A stretch of 64,000 nucleotides of DNA, from contig VJWM01000192.1 of assembly GCA_010909165.1 (NCBI GenBank), forward strand, positions 186,001 to 250,000, in the 5' to 3' direction. The translations under genes and the position numbers were made by a program. The DNA is from Anthoceros angustus. Its lineage: Eukaryota; Streptophyta; Anthocerotopsida; Anthocerotales; Anthocerotaceae. The notes under the pieces are model-generated. The model had not been told where the DNA came from. It did not search any database and worked only from the letters and a program-made list of their open reading frames with translations. Positions 11,384-22,560 of the stretch are shown piece by piece. Position 1 is the first letter of the stretch; the number at the start of each line of letters is the position of its first letter.

Positions 11384-11610
11384 CTCTGGACCTCCTTTGT
11401 TCCAGTCCTAATTCTTTGAGCAAGCCCCTCCTTCTCCGCTTGCCAAGCATTCCTTTCGCGCTCCGGCTCACGGTCTTGTGCTTCTCGCTCCGCTCCTCCT
11501 CTGAGACCTCCTTTGTTCCAGTCCTAATTCTTGGGCAAGCCCCTCCTTCTCCTTGCCAAGCATTCCTTTCGCTCCGGCTCACGGTCTTGTGCTTCTCGCT
11601 CCGCTCCTCT
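11384..11610. repeat. Tandem duplication, about 115 bp
   Basis: Two copies of a block starting 'GACCTCCTTTGTTCCAGTCC' at about 11389 and 11506, each continuing to 'GCTTCTCGCTCCGCTCCTC'. They differ by small indels. Confidence 0.8.
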
Positions 11611-11746
11611 TCCAAATTGTCGGGTCCTTCTCAACTCCTCTCCCATATCCGGATTTTGATGGCTTGAGTAGCCATCACTGCTCATGTGCGGCCACTTCTT
11701 TGAGTTACCTTCTCCTTTCCTAGTGCCTCGGCCTTGCTTTTCCTCT

Positions 11747-12165
11747 CTTGCTCTAATTGGGCAAAATGCTCTTCCGCCTTTTGCCTCCAAGAATCCTTTT
11801 GGGTTGTTGCCGAATGGCTCTTTCTTCACTTGTGACAACTTCCCTCAGGGCTTTCTCCGCAGCTATCATGTGGAGCTTCTCCTGACCTTTCCAATTTGGC
11901 TGCCTTTTCATCGGACTCCATGGCTTCCAATTGCCATTTGGTCCTGCCTTTCTTGCTCTAATTGGGCAAAATGCTCTTCCGCCTTTTGCCTCCAAGAATC
12001 CTTTTGGGTTGTTGCCGAATGGCTCTTTCTTGACTTGTGACAACTTCCCTCAGGGCTTTCTCGCCGTCCATGAGGTCGTGGAGCTTCTCCTGACCTTTCC
12101 AATTTGGCTGCCTTTTCATCGGACTCCATGGCTTCCAATTGCCACTTAGTCCTGCCTTTCTTCCG
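11747..12165. repeat. Tandem duplication, about 206 bp
   Basis: 'TTGCTCTAATTGGGCAAAAT' occurs near 11749 and 11953. Both copies run through 'TTTTGGGTTGTTGCCGAATG' to 'CGGACTCCATGGCTTCCAAT'. The minus strand encodes a coiled-coil-like segment in both. Confidence 0.85.
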
Positions 12166-12619
12166 GCCATGTCTTGAGATTTCACTTCCTCTTGGCATGC
12201 CCACAAGGAGGCTGCTAGGTCCCTAGCCCCTTCAAATCCACCGGTGAGTGCTTCACAAGCTCCAATTCTCCTAGGGGTCCTAATTCCACCCCTCTTCTTC
12301 TTTGGAAATTTCCAGCTCTCCGCACCCCGGCCTTCCTCGGCCTTGCTTTTCCTCTCCTTGTCGCTCCATCCGCTCTCCCACCCAGTAGCGGAGATGGTGG
12401 CCTCGGCGCCCTCGCGGCACCTCGCTTCTCCTTCCCTTCCACCTTGGTAGGCTGCTTGCTGGCGTGGGGTGCCTACAGCGGTGGCTGCTCCCCTGGTGCC
12501 TACCTACCATGGTGGTGGCCTTCTGATCTGCCCACCCCTTGGGTGGCGCCTCCCTCAGTAGTCAGCCGGGGTGCCTCTCGTAGGCACAAAGGAGATGGTG
12601 GGGACTCCCCACTCTGGCA

Positions 12620-14373
12620 TCACCCCTCCTGTGGTCCTTCTCTCATAGACCACCATTCGGCCTTCCTCGGCTTCTTGCTCCTCTCCCTTGCTTGCTCACT
12701 GTGGGGAAAGGATTCCCACTCGGCAACCTTGTTGCCTCGCATCTTCTCCTCTTGCTTCTAGCATGCTTGTGGAGGTCGACCTCCCACCGTCTTCGCAATG
12801 CAAAGGCAAAGGCCTTTCCAACCTCGGTGGAGGTGGATGACCTCAAAGGGATGCCATGCATCTTCAAGCTCCTTGCTTGTGAGAAGTCCTCGGTTTCCCA
12901 TAAATGCACCAAATAGGTGCTAAGGTAGCAGGGCCTTGGCCTTCCTCATCCACCGAATTTGGCTTGAGGAGCTTCTCGATGGTGGATGTAGGCCTCATAC
13001 ATAATAGTCCCCAATCGGCTTGGCTCCCATGGAAATCTTCCACAAAATTGGAGGAAGTTGGTCTTTGAAATAAGAAGTGCGTTGGTAATTTACCAACCCC
13101 AGCACAATCTTTGCGAAGAGCCTCCACTTGACTCCTTGATGCTCTCGGTCTTCCGCCATTCTTGGCGTGGGCCTTCACTCCTCCATCCATCATGTCAAGG
13201 AACTCTGCGGGATGTCGGAGAGGGCATCCTCTTCCCTCCATTCGACCTTTCGAGAGAGCAATTCGAGCTCTCCTCCGGTCTTCCATACACTGTCGAATAC
13301 TTCGGTCCAGCGGATCCGTTCTAGCATTCCTTAGTGCGGCAGGCGCTTCCGATTGATGGAGGTTGATGTAACACTCCTCAATCAATTCCAAATTGGTGTA
13401 GGCCCATTGGCGGCCATACACCCATCCTAGTGGATGTTCTCCTCCTCCGCCCTTGAAATCAACCAAATCTCGGGGTTGAGCTGCCCAAAGCAAGTGAATT
13501 GAGGCATTTCGACCTCACCCCCTCCGGCGTAGCTCCACCTTCTTCCTTTCCTCCTCGCGAGGAGAGCCTTTACTGGCTCCTTCCTTGCCTTTCCAGCTCG
13601 AGGCATGGTGGCGTTCCTTCCCAAGTGTTGGAAGATTACTCTCCAATTTGAGAGCTTCAAAATTTCACACTTCCTCTTCCTTGTTGCGGTAACACTTCCT
13701 CTTCCTTCCTCGGCTTGCTCGTGGCGATGGCGGCTTTCCTTCCTTCCTTCTCTCCGTGGCCCTTCCTTCTCAGCCTACCGGCGTGGTGAGCTCCTTCCTT
13801 CCTCTTCCTTCCTCTCAATTTCACGGTCTCAAGTGCTCGCCTTCTTGGCTCGCTCACTTCCTCTCCGGTGGTTGGCGCGTGGTGAGCTCCTTCCTTGCTT
13901 GCGGTACTCGCGCTTTCTTCCTTCCACGGTCTCCTCTTGCTTCTAGCATTCCTTCCTTTCTCGATGGGCGCGCGCTCCTTCCTCGGCTTGCTGGCGATGG
14001 CGGCTTTCCTTCCTTCTGCGTCTTACGCTCCAACTCCAGCTCTCGTTCTAGCTCTTGAAGTGGAGGCGCGGTCCAAAGCGCACTTTGCCTCCTTTGGATG
14101 TCGCCACTGGCGGCACAACCCTAGATTGGATTCATCATTCCAAAATCCTAATTCTATCTAAACTACCTATTTTCCTATCACCTTTCGTTATCCTAATTAA
14201 CCGCTTCTAATTACTCTATATATTTATTCCCTATTGGTGAGCATATATAGTGGATATCCCCTCTATTCTAAATTTCCTTTTTAGCGAGATTCGTCTACCA
14301 CGGTGATACGCGACTTACAGCGGTAGTCGCTTCCTTCTCAGCCTACCGGCGTGGTGTGGCGACCTACGGTGAT
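12620..14373 (-). other. Retroelement-derived DNA, pyrimidine-rich on plus strand
   Basis: Apart from the broken minus frames described under the extra reading region, 13660-14373 holds low-complexity TTCC/CTCC-rich sequence and an AT-rich stretch at 14150-14285, with no domain. The sequence at 14340-14373 leads directly into the second integrase tail. Confidence 0.45.
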
Positions 14374-14597
14374 GCGCCGACCTACCAACCTTTCGGTGCC
14401 CTCACCTCTGCGGGGTCGTTTCGACCCGTTCTTCTTCACGGGATATCCTCTTCATCTTCCTAACAATATCCTACAACTCCGGCTTCAAGATTCTCGAAAA
14501 TTTCTTGGCATGCTCCTCTTCAATCGTTCTAGCCAAAAAAAATCAAACTTGTTTGTCTTGAGCTCTTTTGGGTGGTTGCCCAAACTTTTTACTGCGT
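14374..14597 (-). mobile_element. Second copy of the gypsy integrase C-terminal tail
   Basis: This is the same sequence as 1-205 (shared 'CCTCTTCATCTTCCTAACAA', 'CTTGGCATGCTCCTCTTCAA'), with scattered 1-4 nt indels. The similarity stops at about 14597 ('GCGTTCCA'), where copy 1 continues into integrase but this copy continues into different sequence. It therefore marks the 3' end of a second, truncated element. Confidence 0.85.
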
Positions 14598-15150
14598 TCC
14601 AGCGGCTCCTTAGGTGCGTGCCACCAATTCGCACCCTACCTCGTGCACGCTCCCCCCTTCCTTACTGGCAATTCCTACGGCCCCCCTCGCCACACTTTGC
14701 CCTACTCTTCTCGATTCTTCTGATACCACTGCACCCAGCCGCCCGGCCTTCTCGTGGGCTGCCGGCCCGATTATTCCCACTCCCATTGGACAGATTTCTG
14801 ATCGTGTCGGCATGTTTGCTCCTGATTGCTTCCGCCACGCCCTCGAGCTCCTCCACAGTCTTCGTTCACCGCCTACGGCTCCTCCTCGCCCGTAGCCTTG
14901 GATGCCGTCATTGCCTCAAGACTCGCCTCCAGCCTCCTGCTTGTTTCAGTCACCGCCGCATCCGCCCGGACTGCCATTCCACCAATTCGGCCCTCTTCTT
15001 GAGTCGCTCGTCGGCAGCTGCGCCTCGTGACTCATTGCGGCCATTTCTCCGCCTCAGTCACTGGTCCACAGTCCAGCCCGAGCTTGAGGTGTGGCGCCCG
15101 CGATCACTTTGCAAGTATTCCTTGTCTCTTCCTTGTGGAAATCGTTAATA
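14598..15150 (-). pseudogene. Unrecognised coiled-coil fragment, retroelement-like
   Basis: Minus-strand frames show 'AVRADAAVTETSRRLEASLE' and, after a shift, 'VEELEGVAEAIRSKHADTIR', both heptad-rich. Coiled coils of this kind occur near the N-terminus of some plant gag polyproteins, but no gag core is seen. Broken by stops. Confidence 0.35.
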
Positions 15151-15579
15151 GGACCCCCGTTACTTCCGTTCGGGTATTTCCAATGATTTCGCCTCAATTA
15201 GGTTTTCCAGATTGTAGGAAAATAATCCCGACTTAGTTGCTACCATAGCATGAGCTCCAGTGGTTCTTTGTCATAGTGTCTGCTGCTAGCATCGGCCTAG
15301 CGACCCAGCGTTAACCTTGAGCACCCAACCCTCCAAGGTTACGTCGAGGATCGGGACTAGACTCTCTTCCTCCCACTAGGCTCTAGTGAGACTTTTCATT
15401 TCCTAACCTACTTCACATCCAACTCCACGATTCTCGCAAGCGCAAACACAAAACAAAAACACTCCTTCCGAGGGGGTCCGAGTACCCATGTGGTCACCAC
15501 ATTAGTGCAGCAAGCTTGTCAACGTAAGCAGAAGGCGCCCGCATGCCGCGCCTCCCCACCCCTACTTCCTTATAAAGCC
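15151..15579. other. No gene seen; possible LTR remnant
   Basis: No open frame of substance. It ends in the GC-rich stretch at 15535-15560 with 'GGCGCCCGCATGCCGCGCC', related to the palindromes further right. Confidence 0.3.
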
Positions 15580-17672
15580 TCAATTCCAACATGAGGAATG
15601 GGAGGCGCCCTCCCTGCTCCTACTTCCTGTACTAAAGAAGAGATATACCTTCCCATCGAACGTTGTTTGAAACCTTGCAATGACATCGTCCGAAGAGTGC
15701 ATAGGGTATTCCTGCCGCACCATGTCGAAAGAGTCGCATCCTAAATGCTTTGCCATAGCCACTTGTATGACATGAAGTTTCTTCCACAGAGTGAGCTCCT
15801 TCGACATACCATTGAGGTCAAGCAAACCTGTCAAAACCTTTTCCGTCACACTGATGAGCATTTTTTGTCTAGTCTCACCTGGTGGAATTCCTTGGAAACT
15901 GCGCCATGGTTTCCCCTGCATCTCTTTCGGCTTCACGAAAACGCTTTCAACCGTCTTCACCTCCTCTCCAACTTTGTGTTTGCCCTTGCTCTTCTTGCTA
16001 GTGCCCGCTGCAACATGTTTGGCTTGTTCCGGGAGCTCCATCGCCTCCCACTTTGAAAAGATATTGTCGACATTTCTCCAAACCTTTCCCTCCAGTTTCC
16101 CAATGCATAGGATATGTGTCCTGTTGTCCACTTTGTTCGCTTATACTGCTCATCTTCCGGCCTTCGCCATCCTCGATCATTCTAACACCTTGTACAAATT
16201 GAACTTCCGGTTCATGCTCATTGTCACTCCACACGCTTTGCTATCTCAGCTCATCTGAGGTATCCGACCGCTCGATAAAGTTCATCTTCTTCCTTTGTCC
16301 GACATTGTGTTGTGGTGATTGCCAATACTCGCATCTCAAGAAGAGTAAGCCCACAGAAACATGAGCCTCCATCCATTGGAACCTTGCTTTCCCTGGTGAA
16401 ATGTCACCAAGTTGCTTCATAGCGGCGTATGTGTGATTGCCTCCCAGCACTCCCATAATATATTTTTTGCCCGAATCGTCCAATCAAGTTTTTCGATATC
16501 CCCGCAATGGATGGGTCAATCATACAAAGTAGTAGGCGGGAACACCTTCTTCAATCCGACCTTCGAGATGACTCGAGCTAAGTAGTTGGTCCATGCCTCA
16601 TCTACTTGCCGAACTGAGCATCTGAGTGAGGAACGGTGGCCTCAAATTCTCCACTTCACAAGAACTGCCTCGCACTACCTTCTTCGTGGCACATTCCGAC
16701 TTTTGCAAGTAATCCTCGTCCATCATTGAGGCCTCCAGTCTTTCTCCATCAGTTAACACATGCAATGTTGGAATATCACTGCTGTCAGAAGCCCTGGCAA
16801 CGCGCCTGACTTTTTTCCTGCTTGAACCCTCAGCAGTGTCCACGCTTTGAGATCTGCTATTTCCACCCCCAGCCCCGAGGCTTATACTCGTTCGCTACTC
16901 TTCAACCCTGATGCCACTTGTTCATAAGAACGCGGAGTGCCTTCACGGGCGCCGGCATGCCGGCGTCCCTCCTCATCGACATGTGCACCTTCACGGGCGC
17001 CGGCATGCCGCGCCCTCCTCATCCACATGTGCACCTTCACGGGCGGCATGCCGCGCCCTCCTCATCCACATGTGCACCTTCACGGGCGGCATGCCGCGCC
17101 CTCCTCATCCACATGTGCACCTTCACGGGCGGCATGCCGCGCCCTCCTCATCCACATGTGCACCTTCACGGGCGCCGGCATGCCGGCCCACCACCACATC
17201 TCGCACTCATCTGCTGCGAAATTGTCCGTCCCCGCCTCCTCTTCCGGGATGGAGGCTTGGGGTTCCCGACTGTTGTCAAAATCTTGGCGGGAATAGGGAC
17301 TCCGCCCATGGTGCTTGGGTGTCTTGGGAATGCTCGAGGGGCCGTAATCCGCCTCCTCCTCTCGCCCACTTTGCTCGTAACATATAGCATGGCCTGAATA
17401 CTTTCCCCTCTCCTCCTCGCCCTTCTCGCGGTCCTCCTCCTCTTCGATGCCTCCACATCAGAGTGACCGAGGATTTCGGGGATAGGCCCATCCTCCTCAT
17501 CGGAAGGTCCGAACTCTACCTCCTCATCCTCAAAATCCAAAGCAAAGTCTGGAAGTCCCTGTCGTGTTCTCCGCAATGACATTTCCCGTCGGTGACTCAC
17601 AATTGAGTTCGTGATGGCTTCACACAAACATCTGTAGAAAGATTTCGCAATCTGAGCAAAACAAACATCCAC
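15580..17672 (-). pseudogene. Unrecognised multi-part gene relic with ParB-like GGNH segment
   Basis: Separate minus frames look protein-coding: 17300-17672 (acidic 'LDFEDEEVEFGPSDEEDG'), 16598-16843, 16241-16483 and 15580-16131 ('KVWRNVDNIFSKWEAMELPE', 'HVIQVAMAKHLGCDSFDMVR'). The 16241-16483 piece reads 'YIMGVLGGNHTYAAMKQL' and then 'QHNVGQRKKMNF', which resembles the G-G-N-H-x-x-x-A box and HN segment of ParB/Srx-like domains. It may be one spliced gene or a decayed one. The family assignment is tentative and the overall function unknown. It lies head-to-head with the DUF7869-type relic to the right. Confidence 0.4.
16936..17190. repeat. 43-bp minisatellite containing GCCGGCATGCCGGC-type palindromes
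   Basis: About six units of 'TGTGCACCTTCACGGGCG' + GCATGCC + 'GCGCCCTCCTCATCCACA'. Central units start GGG at 17041, 17084 and 17127, a period of exactly 43. End units carry the longer GGGCGCCGGCATGCCGGC core. Because 43 is not a multiple of 3 and no unit has a plus-strand stop, all three plus frames stay open through the array. Confidence 0.9.
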
Positions 17673-17796
17673 GATATTAGAATGTGGCTCACATACGCAT
17701 AAACATTCGCAACCACATGAAAATGTATCCTTACATTCTGCCCTCGCAAAGCCTCCGGAAAGTATAAGAGTTGTTTTGGCTCACACTTCTTACGCA

Positions 17797-18715
17797 AGCA
17801 TGCTAGTTTCAACACAAAGATGTAATCATCTGGCCGTGAGCGCGTGCCTCAAATTCATACGGCCGTGATGTGCAAAGAAGTCGGACTTGAGGATCTCCTT
17901 GGCTCGCATCCATAGTTGCCCACAAACCCACCGCTCTTGCTTTTGGTTTATGAGCACACCTATACCCAAAAATCCATAGCTTCAAAGATGAGTCCACACT
18001 ACATTGTCTTCATCCGGCTCTTGCTTTGTGTCAAAATCCAATCTTGCTCGTGCACCGTGTCCTCAAGTGGTTTGTGTGCCTCGAGCACCTGCCTCCACAT
18101 ACGTGTAGGGGATGGGTTTGGTCTGAACTCGCCGCCTCTGGATATACCACGCTTCTCCACACCGCCCGCTGCTTTTTGGTCGCTTTTTGCGTAAGCCTGA
18201 CCCGCCTTTGTTCCTCCTCTCCCGCTCCCCAACAACATGCTCCTCCGGTGCAATGATTGGCTCCCACAGAGCCGACCAATCTGTGGATCTTCTACAACTT
18301 CGCATCCTTTCTTCCTTTCTTACGCCTTGGGGCTTCTCGAGGGGCACCATGTGGCGGTCCAATGTCCGGCAGTCCTTTTTTCAAGGTCGCGCCATGTCCT
18401 GCGCCCAACAAGCATCATCAAATCCAGGAACTTGAGGACCAAATCCACAGCTTTGGGAAGAAAGACACCTCTCCGTCGATGAGCACGTCCGAGAAAACGT
18501 TGGGGAGCTTGCAGGCGATGGCGTCCTCCACGAGAATTCCAGTCGCACATACGTTGTGCCTCAAACACCAAATGTTCCACGCGGACAGAGCCTCCGTTAC
18601 GCTGTCTGCCGGTGCGTATTCCTGTAACTCGGGCTTGAAAACTGAGGAGGACAGCTGTGCGGCTCTCATTAAACCCTAATTGGGAACTGGACCTTAAGAA
18701 ACCCGCGTTCATCAC
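17797..18715 (-). pseudogene. Unrecognised minus-strand coding-like fragments
   Basis: Frames at 18320-18715 and 18418-18669 ('LQEYAPADSVTEALSAWN', 'CKLPNVFSDVLIDGEVSFF') and 17809-17997 ('ASQGDPQVRLLCTSRPYEFE') look like protein but cannot be joined with confidence. They may be upstream exons of the 15580-17672 relic. No family recognised. Confidence 0.3.
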
Positions 18716-19658
18716 GCCCGAGTAACCCTGATGTTCCAGCCGTCGTTTTTGAATAAATGAAGCGGTCCTAACGTACCATGCGGCATAGCTTTTTTGCGGT
18801 CGTCATTAGTTAAGCAAGAGCACATTGGTAAGCGTATCTGTAGGATTCTCAAATCACTCATTTCCTATTTTAACGACCTTGAGCTCTTTTGAGGACGGGA
18901 TGAACAAAGAGCCGAAGCTCATTGGAGTCTGTGGAGGACGAGAGCCGCGGCGCCCAGCTACAACATCGCAACCATGTTGCAGCCACGACCAAGAGGCGGC
19001 CGAGGTAATGCTTTTTGTTCACCGCTTGGTAAGCATTATCGCCTAGCTTGCGTTCAATTGGCATTCTGAACATGTTGAGTCCTGCTCCGGAGATGAAGTG
19101 CGGGAAGGAGATGATGCTTCCGAGTTCATGAGAGTACTTGATTCCCCCACTCAGAAAGAGAGGCAAGCACGGCTGGCACCCACGACTGGAATGGGCAGGC
19201 CTGTTCCATCTTGCTTCCCGCGGCCACTGAGTAGGGATTCGTATTCATTGTTGTCACATCTGTGCGAAGTTCTCTGCTAATTTGTCGGTCAATGTGGTGT
19301 CATGTGTGCTGGTCCGTAATGCTATGTTGTGCTTGGTGCAGGTCCTGGGTGGCGAAGGACTCACCAAAGATTCCGTATGCCCCAGTATGTACCCCCAACT
19401 TCAAGGAACTTGAACATGTACTCAGCCATGCAAAAAAGTCCTTGTGCGAGGAGGATCGCCCGTAGCAGACAAGAAGGAATAGACACGCCGTGGGATTGTT
19501 CAACCTCACGGTGGACACGGGGGAGCTCCCAATGGAGAGGACGGGGATGTATTTCAGACACCTCCACCGAATTACGAGGCTGGAGTGGGTGGCAATGCCA
19601 TCACATACCATCCCAAGCCTATTTGCGAGACATTACAACCTAGCAGCGATGCGGGTTT
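18716..19658. other. Region between two divergent relics; coding strand unclear
   Basis: 18720-18820 has no frame and could be a shared upstream region. From 18870 on, both strands have frames of 70-104 codons and I cannot decide which is real: minus 'YSHELGSIISFPHFISGAG', plus 'NFKELEHVLSHAKKSLCEED'. No domain is recognised. Confidence 0.3.
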
Positions 19659-20369
19659 GTGTTCGGGCGGGCGTCAAGAAGAGGAGATATCAGGTGTGAA
19701 GATTTCCGCAAGCCTTGTTGCAACAAACTATGCATCCCCAAGTTTACGAAAGAAGCTTTCCAAGAGCAACGGTACAGGTTCTTGAGGATGGGGCGGAGCA
19801 GAGACCTTTCGCAATCTCTTGTCGTCCTAATTTCGTGCCAAAACAAGAGACAAGGTTTATACTCACCTCATGGGACAGTTCCAATGCAATCTTTGTTTAA
19901 AGGCCTTGCGAGTATACCTGCAGGATCGGCAAGGTACGAGGAGTTGAAGCATAGGGTCCTTGTAGATGCACCTTGGGATGCGAACAAGGCTAGCCCTCGT
20001 GTGCAATCCTCCCATGCTTTGGGTGCAATTGCGGATGGACTCCACTTTCCTCCACTTAGCGAGGCGGTTGCGAATGGAGGTATATAACCTACCGACACTT
20101 TCACGCGACTCGAGTTGTGGACACGACAAGATTGGAATGGGCGAAGGACTACGGTTTGTTTCCTATGCATACTTCTTGCGGTTGTGGGCTCAGAATTTCA
20201 AGCGTGTTAAGATACCAAAGTCCAACAGGTTCTCAACTTGTTCATTATGCGCGGGTTGAAGTGCAACATACGGGCACCGATGTCAAGTGACCAAGGTAGG
20301 CCCCTCCTCCGTAATTGGTTTTCTCGAGTTGTTGAAGCTGGTAATGGAAAGATGGAGTTTTGTGGGATG

Positions 20370-20960
20370 GACTGCATGGCGCAATGGCGGCGAGATGCCG
20401 GAGATGGTCTCTCGCTGCAGCCGGATGGGCAACATGGCGCCGTGATGCTCCATGCTTCAAGGCGCATGGGCTTCGCATGGCGAGGTGCTCCATGCTTCAA
20501 GGCGCATGGGCGCGCATGCCGGCGCCCATGCGCCCGTGATAGGCGCCACGGCGCCCGCCCGTGCAGTCGGCACATGGTGCATGCCGCCCATATCTTCGAG
20601 CATAGGCGTCGGCATGAGGCGCTAACTCGGCATGGGCGCCGGCATGCCGGCGCCCATGCGCCCGAGGCTGCCACAAGCAAGGGCGATGGCACCGCGGCGC
20701 TCACATTCCTTAGCGGCCGCTCTAAAGTAAGGCGATGGCATGCCGGCGCCCATGCCGGCCCCACAATGTCCCGGCATGGCGCATGGGCGCGCATGCCGGC
20801 GCCTGCAATCGAAGAGGCGCATGGGCGCGCATGCCGCCGCCCCACGCCGCCATATCGGCGACGCCGCTCATCGCCACACCCCGCCGGCACATTCCGACGC
20901 TCCCATGTGGTATGGTGCGGAAAAGCAAGCCGCATAAGTGCTTGCATGCACTCACGATGA
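20370..20960. repeat. GC-rich palindrome cluster, copy 1 (apparent intron of the DUF7869-type relic)
   Basis: About 590 bp built from permutations of GGGCGC, GCCGGC and GCATGC. The segment 20630-20659 is a perfect 30-nt palindrome whose core is GCGCCGGCATGCCGGCGC. Many further copies are partial. Coding sequence stops before it (after 'CNIR..DQ', donor-like AAG|GTAGG) and resumes after it near 21140 ('LYQEANKHR'). Confidence 0.85.
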
Positions 20961-22084
20961 ACGCCGCCCATGTTTAGTATATATGCCGACGCCGTTATTG
21001 ATCTCTATTCAATGTCATTTACTTTGGATTTTGTGCAAGTTGTGATGGCATATAACATTCGATTGGGTCCAATCATCGATAGCTTCTTTTGGTATATTTC
21101 ATGGTTGGCCATATCTCGACCGTATTGTTGTGATGCTGCCTTGTACCAAGAGGCGAACAAGCATCGATACGATTGATGGAGGAAAGGAAGAAGTTGACCA
21201 AGCATCGCTCAAAATCTTACAAGGAGCCTCATAAATATATGTTGTTATCAATCGACGGTATGGACCAGAAGAAAACTTCACTCCCACATATTTTGAGGTG
21301 GCCCAAGGACTTGAAAGAGGACAATCGAATCACAGTACATGTGGTGGGCTGCATGATACATAACTACACATTCAAAACGCGGGCCTATCTGCATTATGCA
21401 AATTTAGCAAATGATGCAAACCTGACAATAACCATTATCCAGGATGTTATACATACCTATGCAGGATTACTTCCCAAGGTGTTATATCTACAGTTGGACA
21501 ACACATGTAGGGAGAACAAGAACCAGCTTTTATTTGCGTATTTGAACATGCTTGTGGAACTCGGACGTTTGAGAAAGTGAAGGTTGGTTTCCTTCTTGTC
21601 GCATACACACGACTGTAGATCAAATGTTCTCTTGTTTCTCCAAGCATTTAAAGCATAAAGAGGCGGTCCTTACCTACAATGCAAGAAATTTTGAGGAGTC
21701 ATTCACGCCAAATCCAGAGGTAATGTTGATGAGGTTGCCGACTTCCTCATTCGTGTGGCCTATAGGAATGTGGAGGTATATAACCTACCAGACACTTTCA
21801 CGCGACTCGAGTTGTGGACACAGTACAAGATTGGAATGGAGCAGAAAGGACTACGGTTTGTTTCCTATGCATACTTCTTGCGGTTGTGGGCTCAGAATTT
21901 CAAGCGTGTTAAGATACCAAAGTCCAACAGGTTCTCAACTTGTTCATTATGCGCGGGGTTGAAGTGCAACATACGGGGCACCGATGTCGGAAGTGACCAA
22001 GGTAGGCCCCCTCCTCCAGGTAATTGGTTTTCTCTGAGTTGTTGAACAGCCTGGGTACGGAAAAAGATGGAGTTTGTGGGATGG

Positions 22085-22560
22085 ACTGCATGGCGCAATG
22101 GCGGCGAGATGCCGGCGGAGATGGTCTCTGCTGCGGTAGGATGCACAGCAACATGACCGTGATGCTGTTTGTATGGCGCGCATGGGCGCGAGGTGCGATG
22201 CTCCATGCTTCAAGGCGCGCGCATGCCGGCGCCCATGCGCCCTCGAGGATAGGCGTCGTCATGCCGGCGCCCATGCCGGCATGCCGGCGCCCATGCGCCA
22301 TCTTCGAGGCATGGGCGGCATGGCGCTAACTCGGCGCACGTGGGGCCATGCACGGCGCCACAAGCAAGGCGATGGCATGCCTCGCGCGCTCACATTCCTT
22401 AGCGGCCGGGCTCTAAAGTAAGGCGGAGGGCGCATGCCGCCCCACAATGTCACAGTATGGCGCGCATGCCGGCATGCCGGCGCCCGTCTGCAAGAAGAGG
22501 CGCATGGGCGGCATGCCGGCGCCCATGCGCCCTCTTGAAGCATGCATATATATCGTCACC
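22085..22560. repeat. GC-rich palindrome cluster, copy 2
   Basis: Corresponds to copy 1 within the second duplication unit, with rearranged palindromes: two overlapping cores at about 22262-22300 and others at 22462-22530. It is more divergent between units than the flanking coding sequence. Confidence 0.8.

Larger units (their letters stand above)
10820..13660 (-). pseudogene. Extra minus-strand reading region of gypsy-type element, coiled-coil/charged, function unknown
   Basis: Broken minus-strand frames run from 'MPRAGKARKEPVKALLARRK' (13605) through 'EECYINLHQSEAPAALRNAR', a stretch of heptad-like Lys/Glu/Gln sequence ('KAAKLERSGEAP', 'QKAEEHFAQLEQERQ'), to an acidic region 'FDEAISEMDSEESEESGGEG'. 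No family is recognised. It lies downstream of an integrase tail (14374-14597) and upstream of an LTR/PBS, the place where some plant gypsy elements carry an additional ORF. Two internal tandem duplications break it. Which frames belong to the original gene is inference. Confidence 0.4.

Noticed and set aside
16911-17397. Three overlapping plus-strand ORFs of 119-159 codons
   Set aside because: They follow from the stop-free 43-bp minisatellite and share no non-repeat coding signal.
20238-20971. Long ORFs (240 and 254 codons) on both strands through the palindromes
   Set aside because: A near-palindromic GC-rich region is open on both strands by composition. The peptides are just permutations of Gly-Ala-Met-Pro-Arg-Cys.
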